A DNA stretch of 64,000 bases from Blastococcus sp. CT_GayMR16 (GCF_004570875.1 NZ_SPQK01000001.1:124001-188000); one strand, 5' to 3'; positions 52,947 to 62,525 are shown, counted from the first letter of the stretch. The notes: generated by a model not told the origin, from the letters alone. Numbers and translations are program-made.

Positions 52947-54052
52947 CGGGCCTCCCCCGCCACGCCCGGCTGGGACGATGCCGCCCGGCGCTGATGACGA
53001 GGTTGCGACACGGCCGGCATCAACAGTTCGACCAGCGACCGGCCCGCATCCGTCACCGCCTTGGGCAACCGGTCACCAGTCAGACCGGCAATCTGCAGTC
53101 GTCGGTCGACCGGAACTCGGAGCACCCGGCCCCGCGACCGCAACTCGCGAAGCTGCGGACCGAGGTTGGCCGTCACCGCCACGGGCCAGCGCGCCGGTCC
53201 CACGACGGCGACCACCGCCGGCTGCTCGGCCAGCTGGCTCAGCACGTGCTCGGTCAGCCGCACCCCGGGCACGGTCGGCCGGCAGACGACGACTGTGCGC
53301 GTGCGGTCGGCGGCCAGTCGGGCCAGGTCTTCCGAAGCAGCCAGCCCGAGATCGAGGACGGTGACCGCCGATTCCTCGCTGATCGGGAGGACCGGCCAGC
53401 CCCCCGGCTCCACGTCCGCGACGCGGCGATCGATCGTGACGCGGTCGCGGGAGCCGCGTCGCCAGGCGCCGGCGGCGTCGGTGCCCAGCTCCGCCGACGC
53501 CGCGGCCATCAGCCCCGACCGGTGGGGATGCGCAGTCTCCACCAGGTGCACCCGCCGGTAGGTGGCCGCAGCGGCGTCGCTGATGGCCAGGGCCACCGTG
53601 GAGGCGCCGGCACCCGCGTGTGACGCTACGACCGTGATCCAGTCGGCCGCCAGCGCGTCGATGTCACCCCTGCGCGGGACAGCTGCGGGTTCGCTGTCAC
53701 CCCTGCTCGCGTCTCGCTGCAGCGCCCTGTCGCCGCTGCCAGCCCACCGCTCGCGGTGCGCGTCGTCTCGAACAGGGGGCGCCGTGCTGTCCCCGTCTGG
53801 CCTTGTTCGGCGCGGGGATAGAACTGGTGCACCCGCCGGTACAGGGTCCTCGGACACGGAGGGCTCGTGGAGACGCGTCAGCGTGGCTGGCCTGCTCGCG
53901 GCAGGTCGCGGACGACGGGCACGCAGCTCGCGGAAGGCCTGCTGGATCTCCGCAACCGACAGCAGTCGCTCGTCGGGGTCGACGTCGCCGTTGTTGGCCA
54001 CATCGCCCGTCACGGCACCCGCTTCATCGACGTCCTGGAGCAGGGGGCTCAC
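52943..54052 (-). CDS. ParA/MinD-like P-loop protein of the transfer operon
   Basis: The 369-residue protein starts VSPLLQDVDEAGAVTGDV at GTG 54052, overlapping the upstream stop (GTGA). Residues about 1-180 are low-complexity, with SVAEIQQAFRELRARRP. A deviant Walker region WITVVASHAGAGASTVALAI follows, then VHLVETAHPHRSGL, in the manner of MinD/CpaE-type proteins that lack the usual signature Lys. It may position the transfer apparatus. Two GTCACCCCT boxes lie inside this gene (53664 and 53697). Confidence 0.6.
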   Translation of the reverse strand: MSPLLQDVDEAGAVTGDVANNGDVDPDERLLSVAEIQQAFRELRARRPRPAASRPATLTRLHEPSVSEDPVPAGAPVLSPRRTRPDGDSTAPPVRDDAHRERWAGSGDRALQRDASRGDSEPAAVPRRGDIDALAADWITVVASHAGAGASTVALAISDAAAATYRRVHLVETAHPHRSGLMAAASAELGTDAAGAWRRGSRDRVTIDRRVADVEPGGWPVLPISEESAVTVLDLGLAASEDLARLAADRTRTVVVCRPTVPGVRLTEHVLSQLAEQPAVVAVVGPARWPVAVTANLGPQLRELRSRGRVLRVPVDRRLQIAGLTGDRLPKAVTDAGRSLVELLMPAVSQPRHQRRAASSQPGVAGEAR

Positions 54053-54807
54053 GCCACGGCCGCCAGGTACTGGGGAGCCACGCGGCGCAAGGCGGTCAGG
54101 GTGCGGTTCCGCCGGCGGTACAGCGTGCGCGTCGTGATGCCGTGTCCGGCGGCGACCTTCTGGTCGGCACGCCGGCGTTGACGGTCGCGGCTGCACTCAG
54201 TGGCGATGAGCAGTGCGACGTCCTCGGCGTCGACCCCTGAGCGCACCGCCCACTGCAGCAGGTCGACGACGTCGAGGTCCTCCCCCTCCTGGCGGGCGTT
54301 GGCAGATGCAATCCGAGTGATGTCGCCCGTGGCGGTCAGGACCTCCACCCAGTCGGGGTGGTAGCGGCTGCCGGGGCGCAGCTCGGCGAGCACCGCACGC
54401 CGGGTCTCGGCGCGCAGGTTCGCCGCGATCGCCCGAGGTCGGCGTCGCCATGGGTAGCGGCGGATCTGGCAGGCGAGCTCGCCGACGACCACGGCGAGGA
54501 TGTCGGGGTTCAGGTCTGCAAGCTCCCTGGCCATCGTCCGCACCAGCCCGCTGAGCAAGTGAAGCGTCAGCAGCAGCGCGTCGTCGTCGCGGCCACCGTC
54601 TACAGCGGCCAGCCGGACGAGCGCGGCGAGCACGACGTCACGGCGATCCTCCGCGCCGCCCTCGGTCCAGACGGCCAGCACGTCATGGACGCTGCATAGC
54701 CCGGCCAGGTCTGGCTCGGTGGCTGCCCAGCGGACGAGGATGGCCTCGTCGTCCAGGCGTGCGGCGAGCGCCGGCCAGCTGCCGACGATGGTGGCGTCTT
54801 GGAACAT
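54049..54807 (-). CDS. Transfer-operon DNA-binding protein with C-terminal HTH
   Basis: The 252-residue protein starts MFQDATIVGSWPALAARLDD. Its C-terminus, LLIATECSRDRQRRRADQKV and GITTRTLYRRRNRTLTALRR, resembles a sigma-4-like helix-turn-helix. GGAGGA lies seven bases before the ATG at 54807, which decides against the ATG at 54825 that precedes and overlaps that site. As the first gene of the operon, next to repeated GGGGTGAC boxes, it is a good candidate for an autoregulator of transfer. Confidence 0.7.
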   Translation of the reverse strand: MFQDATIVGSWPALAARLDDEAILVRWAATEPDLAGLCSVHDVLAVWTEGGAEDRRDVVLAALVRLAAVDGGRDDDALLLTLHLLSGLVRTMARELADLNPDILAVVVGELACQIRRYPWRRRPRAIAANLRAETRRAVLAELRPGSRYHPDWVEVLTATGDITRIASANARQEGEDLDVVDLLQWAVRSGVDAEDVALLIATECSRDRQRRRADQKVAAGHGITTRTLYRRRNRTLTALRRVAPQYLAAVA

Positions 54808-54868
54808 GTGCGGGTCCTCCGGCATCGGTGTGATGCCGTCGACGCTCCGCAGAGACGTTCAACGAGCC

Positions 54869-54996
54869 GTCACCCCTCGACAGGGGTGACAGACGGCGGT
54901 CACGTCATCGCGCGGCCAGCGCTGTCCCGCTATTGCGTCTGGGGACACTCGGCGTCCCGCGACGAGGGGGTGACGGAGCGAGCAACGAGGGGTGAC
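54869..54996. repeat. Repeated GGGGTGAC boxes in the transfer/Wadjet divergent region
   Basis: A perfect palindrome with arms GTCACCCCT (54869-54877) and AGGGGTGAC (54882-54890) is followed by two direct GGGGTGAC copies at 54967-54974 and 54989-54996. The last two are 22 bp apart, two helical turns. The rest of the 476-bp gap (54808-55283) has no other gene. These look like operator or accessory binding sites between two divergent operons. Confidence 0.55.
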
Positions 54997-55283
54997 GTAC
55001 CGGGGTGCGACGACGAAGGCGGCCTGATCGGCTTGCAGCACCTGGCGCCCGCGTGCTCTGAAAGCCGATGGGCCACCGGCACCGAGCACGGTCCAGGGTG
55101 TGCCCGGTGCCGCACTCAGCTGCCGTCTCACCGGCTCAGCGATTCCGCCAACTCGTCGCCGATCAGCTCGAGGGTCCGCATCTTGTCGTTGGGATGTGGT
55201 TGCTTGGGCGACGGGTGCGCGTTGGACGGCGGCCGCGCTACAGCGGCAACGCCGAAAACGTCGAGGAGATGGGAGGCCGGGCG

Positions 55284-56753
55284 GTGACGGGGTTGTCCTA
55301 CGAGGAGATCGTCAGCCGTCGCCGGCACCCGGCGTGGCGCCTGCTGCAGGCCGATCACGCACCCCTGGTCCTAGGCTTCCTCATCGCCTGCTTCCTCGAG
55401 CCGAACCGCCGCGAGCTGCAGGCAACCGAGGTAAGCGCAGCCCTGGAGGACTACCTCACCGCCATCCGCGACGAGGCGCACCCGTACCCGCGCTCGGCCG
55501 AGGCGTACCTCAAGGAGTGGGCTGACCCGTCGGTCGGCTGGTTGCGCGGTTCGTACCCCACCGGCTCCGACGAGCTGCACTACGCCCCGACAGCCGCGGT
55601 GGAGGTCGCCGTCGGGCTCTGTCGCGAGCTCGGACCCCGCGAGTTCGTGGGCACTAGCAGCCGGCTGCTGACGATCCGCGACCTGCTCCGGCAGATCGCC
55701 GTCGGCTCCAGCGAGGACCCGCAGGAACGCATCGACGCGCTGCGTCGGCAGCGCGCCGACGTCGACGACCAGCTCGCCAAGATCCTGTCTGGTGAGGACA
55801 CCCGCATGGACGCCACCGCCGTCCGCGAGCGCTATCAGCAGATCGTCGCGACCGGTCAGGAGCTGCTGGCTGATCTGCGCGCCGTCGAGGACAACTTCCG
55901 GACCCTGGACCGGCAGGTCCGCGCGCAGGCGGTGACCTGGGACGGGCCACGCGGGAAGTTCCTCGAAGCGGTGTTCGGCTCGACTGCGCAGATCGGTGAC
56001 TCCGATCAGGGCCGAAGCTGGACGGCCTTCTGGGAGCTCATGCTGTCCACCTCCCAACAGGACGAGCTCGAGCAGCTGCTCAAGGCTGTCGGGGAGCTCA
56101 ATGCCCTGCGTGGCCGCACCGGCCAGGTCGAGCGCGTCCTGCGCACTGACCTGTTCGACGCCGCGACCGCCACGATGGACACCGTCCGCGCACTCTCTGG
56201 GCAGCTGCGCCGCTTCCTCGACGACGCGGAGTGGGCCGAGTCGCGGCGCATCCACACCCTGCTGCGGCAGGCGCTCGCCGCCGCGCTCGAGCTCCGCGAC
56301 AACGACAACCGCAAGGTCAAGTTCGAGCTGCCCGACCTGCGCGCCGACATCAGCATGCCGGTCGAACGGCCGCTCCGGACCCCGTACACCCCGGCGACGC
56401 TGGACGCGCCCGAGCTCGACGCCGAGACAGCCCCGGTCGACCTGACCGCGCTCATGTCGGTGCAGCACGTCGACACCGAGCGGCTCCGCAACTGCGTCCG
56501 CGCGACCGTCGCCGAGCAGGGCGGGGTCACGAGCCTCGGCGACATCGTCGCCGCGCACCCTCTGACTCTCGGACTGGCCGAGCTGGTCGGCTACCTGCAG
56601 ATCAGCGCCAGCGAGGGCGGCACCGCCACCACCGACACGCAGCGGATCGGCTGGGCCGACGACGCCGGCGTGCACCGCATCGCCGAACTCCCGCTGGTCA
56701 TCTTCACCTCCGCGGCGACCGCAGCCACGGGCAGCGCAAGGGGAACCGCATGA
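55284..56753 (+). CDS. jetA: Wadjet protein JetA (DUF3375)
   Basis: The 489-residue protein begins VTGLSYEEIVSRRRHPAWRL. It has the DUF3375 pattern LVLGFLIACFLEPNRREL, DYLTAIRDEAHPYPRSAEAY and helical middle LRQIAVGSSEDPQERIDALR. JetA is the kleisin-like/MukF-like part of the Wadjet SMC complex. GGGAGG stands seven bases before the GTG at 55284, preferred over the ATG at 55269 that overlaps it. It is first in jetABCD with 4-bp overlaps. Confidence 0.88.
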   Translation: MTGLSYEEIVSRRRHPAWRLLQADHAPLVLGFLIACFLEPNRRELQATEVSAALEDYLTAIRDEAHPYPRSAEAYLKEWADPSVGWLRGSYPTGSDELHYAPTAAVEVAVGLCRELGPREFVGTSSRLLTIRDLLRQIAVGSSEDPQERIDALRRQRADVDDQLAKILSGEDTRMDATAVRERYQQIVATGQELLADLRAVEDNFRTLDRQVRAQAVTWDGPRGKFLEAVFGSTAQIGDSDQGRSWTAFWELMLSTSQQDELEQLLKAVGELNALRGRTGQVERVLRTDLFDAATATMDTVRALSGQLRRFLDDAEWAESRRIHTLLRQALAAALELRDNDNRKVKFELPDLRADISMPVERPLRTPYTPATLDAPELDAETAPVDLTALMSVQHVDTERLRNCVRATVAEQGGVTSLGDIVAAHPLTLGLAELVGYLQISASEGGTATTDTQRIGWADDAGVHRIAELPLVIFTSAATAATGSARGTA

Positions 56754-57559
56754 GCACTCGCGCCGCCGAGCTCGGCGTCTCGACCGCCGCCGCGAAGCTG
56801 CTACTCGGCCCGGTGTACGAAGACGAGAGCAGCCGTGTTTGGTCGGCGCTGCTGGACAACGAGGCGGCCGTGCGCGAGTACGTCGCGGTGCTCGGCCTTC
56901 GTCTGGTGCTCGATAACGTCGAGCGGTACGCCTTCCTGCGCCGCAGCGACGACGCCGATGAGGCCATCCCGCCACTGATGCGCAAGCACGTGCTCAGCCA
57001 CCACGTCACCGTGCTGCTGGTCGTGCTGCGCGAGCGCCTGGCCGCGGCCGACGCTGAGTCCGACACCCCACGAGCGATCGTCACGCAGGCCGACTTGGTC
57101 GAGCAGTTGCGGCTGTACTACCCGGACGGCACGCTCGAGGACCGGATCGTCGCCGACATCGGCCGGGCCGAAAACCTCGGGTACCTGCGCAAGCTCAAGG
57201 GCCCGCAGCCGACCTACGAGATCCGGCGGATCCTGAAGTCCGTCGTCACGGCCGAGTGGCTCGCTGAGTACCGCGACCGGCTGCTGACTGGTGACGACCC
57301 CGACGCCGTCCTGGACGAGCCCGTCGACCTCCCCGACGCAGACGAGCCGCGCGCTGAGACCCGCGCCGACGGTCCCGCGGACATCCCCTCAAGGATGCCT
57401 GCCGACGTGCCTACCGAACCGGTCGCGCCGACCGGGCGACTGAATGTGCCGGAACAGGCACCGCCATCTGCCGGCACCGACCAAGCTGGTCCGTCCACCG
57501 TTGAACAGACCCTGTTCGACCCCCCTGCTACAGGCAGCAGCACCCAGGAGAGCGCGTGA
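56750..57559 (+). CDS. jetB: Wadjet protein JetB (DUF4194)
   Basis: The 269-residue protein begins MSTRAAELGVSTAAAKLLLG. The DUF4194 core runs to about residue 180 (LRLVLDNVERYAFLRRSDD, HHVTVLLVVLRERLAAADAE, ENLGYLRKLKGPQPTYEIRR). It is the MukE-like winged-helix subunit of the SMC complex. The last 90 residues are Pro/Asp-rich and probably disordered, longer than typical. The ATG overlaps the jetA stop; its stop overlaps jetC. Confidence 0.88.
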   Translation: MSTRAAELGVSTAAAKLLLGPVYEDESSRVWSALLDNEAAVREYVAVLGLRLVLDNVERYAFLRRSDDADEAIPPLMRKHVLSHHVTVLLVVLRERLAAADAESDTPRAIVTQADLVEQLRLYYPDGTLEDRIVADIGRAENLGYLRKLKGPQPTYEIRRILKSVVTAEWLAEYRDRLLTGDDPDAVLDEPVDLPDADEPRAETRADGPADIPSRMPADVPTEPVAPTGRLNVPEQAPPSAGTDQAGPSTVEQTLFDPPATGSSTQESA

Positions 57560-60500
57560 CGACCGCAACCGGCCTTGACGAGCAGGACACGCCGCCGCCG
57601 CTAACGCTGCTCACCCCGGATGACCTTGCAGCACCGAACGCTAGGCCGAACACGTCCGCGACCGACACCGACCTGCCCCGGCATCCTGCGGTGCCGAAGT
57701 CGGAGCAGGACGTTGCACCGGAGACTCCACCGACTCTGCAGGCGCCCGTTGCCGACGGCGTCCGGCTCGACACGCTGCAGGTCTACAACTGGGGCACCTA
57801 CCACAGCAAGGTCTACACGCTCGGTCTGCAGGGCGGCAACGGCCTGCTGACCGGGGACGTCGGCAGCGGCAAGTCCACCCTCGTCGATGCCATGACCGCG
57901 CTGCTTGCCCCGGCCAATCGGATCGTGTTCAACGCCGCCGCTGGCGCCGACCGTGACGAGCGCTCGCTGACTTCCTATGCCCTCGGCCAGTACGGCAAGA
58001 TCGAGGACGAGAGCACCAGCAGCTCCCGGGCGCAGTACCTGCGCACCCGCGCCGGCACGCTCTCGGCGATCGTCGCCACGTTCGCCAGCCCGACCGGGCC
58101 GATCAGCGGCGGGCTCGTCCTGACCTTCAACGACCGCACCTCCGCGCCGCAGCGCATGTACTTGGTCGCCGACCGGGCTGTCGAGATCGAGACCGGCCTG
58201 CTCGGCCACGCCGACATCAAGGTCCTCAAAGCGTCGCTGCGTGCCAGCGGCATCGAGCTGTTTGACAGCTTCGAGCGTTACCAGGGCGCGCTCTGCCGCA
58301 AGCTCGGGCTCAGCCCCGCCGGTCTGGCGCTGTTCGCCACCACCGTATCGATGAAGCAGGTCGGCAACCTGACTGATTTTGTCCGCTCGCACATGCTCGA
58401 CGCTCCCGACGTCGGCCGGGTCATCGACACGATGCTCAGCCACTACGGCGACCTGACCCGCGCCCACGACCTCGTCGTAGACGTACGCAAGCAGCTTGAG
58501 GTCCTCGACGAGGTCGAGCGGTACAGCCGCCGCTACGACGACAGTGGCGCCCGGATCAGCGCGACCGAGCAAGCCGCCCGAGCCGTCCCGGCACACGTCG
58601 ACCGGCTGCGCGCCACGCTGCTGCAGTCCGCGATCAGCGAGGCCGAGGCCGATCTGCCTGCGCTGGCCTCGCAGATCGACCGCATCGGGCAGGACATCGC
58701 CCTCGACCGCGAGCGTGAGGTCGCGCTCAACGTCGCGCTCAACGAGGCCGACGGCGGCAAGGTCGAAGCGGCCCGGCTCGGGCTCGTCGAGGCCCGCAAA
58801 CAGGCCGAGCAGGTCGCCGCCAGCCACGCGAAAGTGCTCGAGTGGGCGGCTGCGGCTGAAGTCCGCCCACCCGCCGGGCCGGAGGAGTTCCCCGCCTTCC
58901 GCGGCGCGCTGGACCGCGCCCGCCAGCGCACCACAGAGGAGCAGGCCGCGCAGGACGATGCGTTCTTCGCCGCGCGAACGCTGGTCAACGAGCTGGCGGG
59001 CCAACTCAAGGCGACCGAAGATGAGCTGCGCGACGCCGGCACCCGAGACACCAACATCCCCACCGACGCCGTGCGGCTGCGCGACCTGATGTGCACAGAG
59101 CTGGGCTTGCCGGCCGGCGCGCTGCCGTACGCCGGTGAGCTGCTCAGCGTCGCCGTAGATCACAGGGCCGACTGGGAGCCCGCCGCCGAAAGACTGCTGC
59201 GGCCGCTGGCGTTGTCGCTGCTGGTGCCCGACCAGCACTATCGAGCCGTCGCAGCTTGGGTCGACAGCCACCACCTCCGCAGCCGCCTCGTCTACCAAGC
59301 CGTCCGCGGCCGGCTCGAACCGGTCATCGCCCGCGGCGACTCGATGGCTGCCAAGATCGAGATCAGGACGGGCACCGTCGTCAGCGACTGGTTGGCCGCC
59401 GAGGTCGCCCGCCGGTTCCGGCACGTGTGCGTCGACGACGCCACCGCACTGGCTACGCACGAGACAGCAGTGACCCGAGCCGGGCAGATCAAGGGCGGCA
59501 GCCGGCACGAGAAGGACGACCGGCACAAGCTCGACGACCGCAGCCGCTACGTGCTCGGCTGGGACAACCGCGCCCGACGCGCCGCCCTTGCCCAGCAGGT
59601 CGAGCAGTTGCGTGAGCAGGTGGCCGACGCCGTCGCCGAGTGGGACCTGGTCAAGAAGGCCGGCTTCGCGCTAAAGGACCGCACCGACGCGGTCACCCTG
59701 CTGTGGCAGACCTGCACCGACCCGGCCAGCGTGGACCTCGCCGGCGCACACGAGCGGGTCAAGCAGTCCAAGCAGCACTACGACACGCTCGTCAACGACC
59801 CGACGATCGCCAAGATCATGGCCGAGCTCACGCAGGTACAGGCCCGGCTGAAGGAGGCCGACGATCGGCGCACCGAGCTGACCCTGCGCAGCGGCCAGGT
59901 AAGCGGGCGGATGGAGGAGTGCCGCCGCCAACTCGACAAGCTCGACGTGGTCGACGTGGAGCTCGAGCGCACCCCCACCGAGCTGTTGGCCGCCGCGCTC
60001 GCCGAGGCCGGCGACGAGCCGGAGGAGGTCGATGACTGCGGGCACTGGCAGAACGCGATCCTGGCAGGGCTGGAGCGCGTACGTGCCCTGGCGACGCAGA
60101 ACCGCGCGCGTGCCGGGCAGTACCTGGTCGCCGAGCAGCAGAGGTTCGCAGCAGGCTGGCCCCAGCTGTGCGAGGAGATCGACACACGGAGCACTGAAGT
60201 ACGCAACGAGCTGATGGAGCTGCAGCGCCGGCTCAAGACCGACGACCTGCCGCGCTTTGAGGCCGACTTCCGCACCCACCTGGAGAAGCAGGCAATCAAC
60301 GAGATCGCCGCGTTCCACCGCGGGCTGGTCAATGAGTCGAAGAAGATCGCGGGGCGTCTCGAGACGATTAACGCGGCGCTGGCACGGACGAACTTCGGCC
60401 CCGACACCTACATCGTCCTCGAAGCCAAGCCGACCACCAGCCCTCAGGTCCTAGACTTCCGGGCCGATCTGCGCTCGATCACCGAAGGTGCGGTCGACGA

Positions 60501-61200
60501 CGATGAGGAGAGCGTCTACTCGGAGGCTCGTTTCCTGCGGGTGCGTGACCTCCTCGACCGCTTCGTCGGCCGACCCGAGTCGGTAGTCGCGGACAGGGCA
60601 TGGGCCGCGCGGGTCACCGACGTGCGGCAGTGGTTCACCTTCGCTGCCTCCGAACGGACGCGCGAGGACGACATCCAGGTCGAGTACTACACCGACTCTG
60701 ACGGCAAGTCCGGCGGACAGAAGGAGAAGCTCGCCTACACCATCCTGGCAGCGAGCCTGGCCTACCAGTACGGCTTGGCCGACGGTCGCGTGGACGCCTT
60801 CCGCTTCGTGATGATCGACGAGGCGTTCACCAAGGGTTCCGACGACGCCGGGCGGTTCGGCATGGACCTGTTCACCCGGCTCGGCCTGCAGATGCTCGTC
60901 ATCACGCCGCTGCAGAAGATCTGGACAATCGAGCCATACGTGTCCGCGGTCGGCTTCGCGCACGCGGTCGGCCGCCGCTCAGAGATGATCACGATGACGG
61001 TGGAGGAGTACCGGACCCGGAGGGCCGCGCACGCCTACGGACCGCTTGCGCAGCCGGCCGCCGTCGACGATGGCAGCGGCATCGCCGCCAGCTCCGGCTC
61101 CGATGCGCGCCCTGACCGCGGCCGGGCGGTCGACGTGATCCTCACTCCGCATGTCCTGCGGGAGATCTCCGACGCTGGCTTGCCGCAGCAGCCGGAATGA
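57556..61200 (+). CDS. jetC: Wadjet protein JetC, SMC/MukB-like ATPase
   Basis: The 1,214-residue protein has Walker A LTGDVGSGKSTLVDAM near residue 101, long helical arms broken by a hinge-like middle, ABC signature SGGQKEKLAYTILAASLA near 1052 and Walker B FRFVMIDEAFTKG near 1085. All ATPase residues look present. JetC extrudes DNA loops to probe small circular DNA. The first 70 residues are Pro/Thr-rich and extra to the fold. GTG start overlapping jetB stop. The organisation and the motifs leave little doubt. Confidence 0.9.
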   Translation: MTTATGLDEQDTPPPLTLLTPDDLAAPNARPNTSATDTDLPRHPAVPKSEQDVAPETPPTLQAPVADGVRLDTLQVYNWGTYHSKVYTLGLQGGNGLLTGDVGSGKSTLVDAMTALLAPANRIVFNAAAGADRDERSLTSYALGQYGKIEDESTSSSRAQYLRTRAGTLSAIVATFASPTGPISGGLVLTFNDRTSAPQRMYLVADRAVEIETGLLGHADIKVLKASLRASGIELFDSFERYQGALCRKLGLSPAGLALFATTVSMKQVGNLTDFVRSHMLDAPDVGRVIDTMLSHYGDLTRAHDLVVDVRKQLEVLDEVERYSRRYDDSGARISATEQAARAVPAHVDRLRATLLQSAISEAEADLPALASQIDRIGQDIALDREREVALNVALNEADGGKVEAARLGLVEARKQAEQVAASHAKVLEWAAAAEVRPPAGPEEFPAFRGALDRARQRTTEEQAAQDDAFFAARTLVNELAGQLKATEDELRDAGTRDTNIPTDAVRLRDLMCTELGLPAGALPYAGELLSVAVDHRADWEPAAERLLRPLALSLLVPDQHYRAVAAWVDSHHLRSRLVYQAVRGRLEPVIARGDSMAAKIEIRTGTVVSDWLAAEVARRFRHVCVDDATALATHETAVTRAGQIKGGSRHEKDDRHKLDDRSRYVLGWDNRARRAALAQQVEQLREQVADAVAEWDLVKKAGFALKDRTDAVTLLWQTCTDPASVDLAGAHERVKQSKQHYDTLVNDPTIAKIMAELTQVQARLKEADDRRTELTLRSGQVSGRMEECRRQLDKLDVVDVELERTPTELLAAALAEAGDEPEEVDDCGHWQNAILAGLERVRALATQNRARAGQYLVAEQQRFAAGWPQLCEEIDTRSTEVRNELMELQRRLKTDDLPRFEADFRTHLEKQAINEIAAFHRGLVNESKKIAGRLETINAALARTNFGPDTYIVLEAKPTTSPQVLDFRADLRSITEGAVDDDEESVYSEARFLRVRDLLDRFVGRPESVVADRAWAARVTDVRQWFTFAASERTREDDIQVEYYTDSDGKSGGQKEKLAYTILAASLAYQYGLADGRVDAFRFVMIDEAFTKGSDDAGRFGMDLFTRLGLQMLVITPLQKIWTIEPYVSAVGFAHAVGRRSEMITMTVEEYRTRRAAHAYGPLAQPAAVDDGSGIAASSGSDARPDRGRAVDVILTPHVLREISDAGLPQQPE

Positions 61201-62468
61201 GCAAGCCCATAACAGCGAGCTGGGGGACCGCTGCGGCGGTCAAGGCAGCCGCCCAAACCGCATGGGACGCCGGCCATGTGCTGCGCGAGCTGCACCAGAG
61301 CCCGCAGGAGCGCACCCACTTCCCGCGCCGGGTGCGGCTGAGCGGACCGAAGTCCGCTGACGTCGCCCAGCACCTCTTCGAGGTGAGCACGTGGGCGCGG
61401 GGGCTGCGAACCGCTGCGTCGACGCAAGGCTGGCGGCTGGAGACCCGCACGATGAGCGCCGGCGCGCTTGGCCGGCAGACCGTCCCGGTGTACGCCTGGC
61501 TCGACACACCGCCAATAGCGCTCGGCGTCCTCGGTCGGGCGGCCGCGACGCAGGCCGACACGTTCGCCCGATGCCTGCAGCAGGCTGAGGGAAGCCCGTC
61601 CGCGAACGAGGTCGCGCTGGCGCGTCCGCACTCCGTGGTCGCGGCCGCCGCCGACTGGCCGCTGCTGCTGGCGATCGTCGACTGGGTGGCCAAGCATCCG
61701 CGCCCGGGCGTGCACATCCGCCAGGTTCCGGTCGGCGGGGTGCACACCAAGCTCGTCGCCCAGCACGAGGCGCTTCTGTCCAGGCTGCTTGACGCCCGGC
61801 TGCCGGACACGGCGATCGACCCGGACGCTGGCACGTTCACCGGCCGGTTCGGCTTCACCGCCCCGGACCGGCACGTGCTGCTCGCCGGCCGGTGGGAGGT
61901 TCTCGGGCTGCCCCGTTCGACCGACCGCGACCAGGCGGGCCCGTCGACCGCGGTGGCGTTCTGGCCGCTGACCGCGCTGCAGGCGCTCGACCCGCCAGCG
62001 GTCGGGATCGACACGCTGCTCGTGACTGAGAACAAGCTGAGCGCTGAGACCGCACCTCACCATCCCGCGCAGCTCGTACTGTGGGGCTCAGGTAACGAGG
62101 CCAGTTCGGTGCTGGCGGCTCTGCCCTGGCTGCACAAGGTCCGCGTTCGCTACTGGGGTGACGTCGACACGCACGGACTGGCAATCCTGGGCCGTGTCCG
62201 GCAGGTCGCGCCGCACGTCGAGCCGGTCCTGATGGACCTGGCGACGTTGCACGCCCATCAGGAGCACTGGGTCGTCGAGACGACACCGACGCGCAGCGAG
62301 CAGCTGCCCGGACTGACCGCTGCTGAAGCCGAGCTGTACCGGCTGCTGCGAGACAACGTGTTCGGCGACCGGGTCCGTCTAGAGCAGGAATTCATCCGCT
62401 TCGACCGCGTCGTCACAGCGCTTGCGACTGGACCCCCGCTGTCCCGGCCGGTCCCCGATCGCCCGTGA
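61197..62468 (+). CDS. jetD: Wadjet protein JetD, Toprim nuclease (DUF3322/DUF2220)
   Basis: The 423-residue protein has an N-terminal DUF3322 arm (TAWDAGHVLRELHQSPQERT) and a C-terminal Toprim-like DUF2220 nuclease, with catalytic-type LLVTENKLSAE near 276, LVLWGSGNEASS near 295 and RVRYWGDVDTHGLAIL near 320. JetD is the nuclease that cuts DNA captured by JetABC. Acidic residues in TEN and GDVD appear intact. The ATG overlaps the jetC stop and the operon ends in a hairpin 20 bp downstream. Confidence 0.9.
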   Translation: MSKPITASWGTAAAVKAAAQTAWDAGHVLRELHQSPQERTHFPRRVRLSGPKSADVAQHLFEVSTWARGLRTAASTQGWRLETRTMSAGALGRQTVPVYAWLDTPPIALGVLGRAAATQADTFARCLQQAEGSPSANEVALARPHSVVAAAADWPLLLAIVDWVAKHPRPGVHIRQVPVGGVHTKLVAQHEALLSRLLDARLPDTAIDPDAGTFTGRFGFTAPDRHVLLAGRWEVLGLPRSTDRDQAGPSTAVAFWPLTALQALDPPAVGIDTLLVTENKLSAETAPHHPAQLVLWGSGNEASSVLAALPWLHKVRVRYWGDVDTHGLAILGRVRQVAPHVEPVLMDLATLHAHQEHWVVETTPTRSEQLPGLTAAEAELYRLLRDNVFGDRVRLEQEFIRFDRVVTALATGPPLSRPVPDRP

Positions 62469-62487
62469 AGCCGTTGCCGATCTACGG

Positions 62488-62525
62488 CGCGACGGGCCGT
62501 CCTGTCATTCGGACGGCCCGTCGCG
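62488..62525 (+). terminator. Strong hairpin terminator after jetD
   Basis: Arms CGCGACGGGCCGTCC and GGACGGCCCGTCGCG are perfectly complementary over 15 bp with an 8-base loop, beginning 20 bp after the jetD stop. A T-rich run (TTTGCTTTCT) follows. It is the clearest terminator in the window. Confidence 0.8.

Noticed and set aside
52943-54052. Plasmid partition ParA
   Set aside because: The Walker A is deviant, no ParB gene or centromere follows, and it lies inside a transfer operon.
54869-54996. CRISPR array
   Set aside because: Repeats are only 8-9 bp with irregular spacing and no cas genes in the window.
57601-59526. 641-codon minus-strand frame
   Set aside because: Antisense shadow of jetC.
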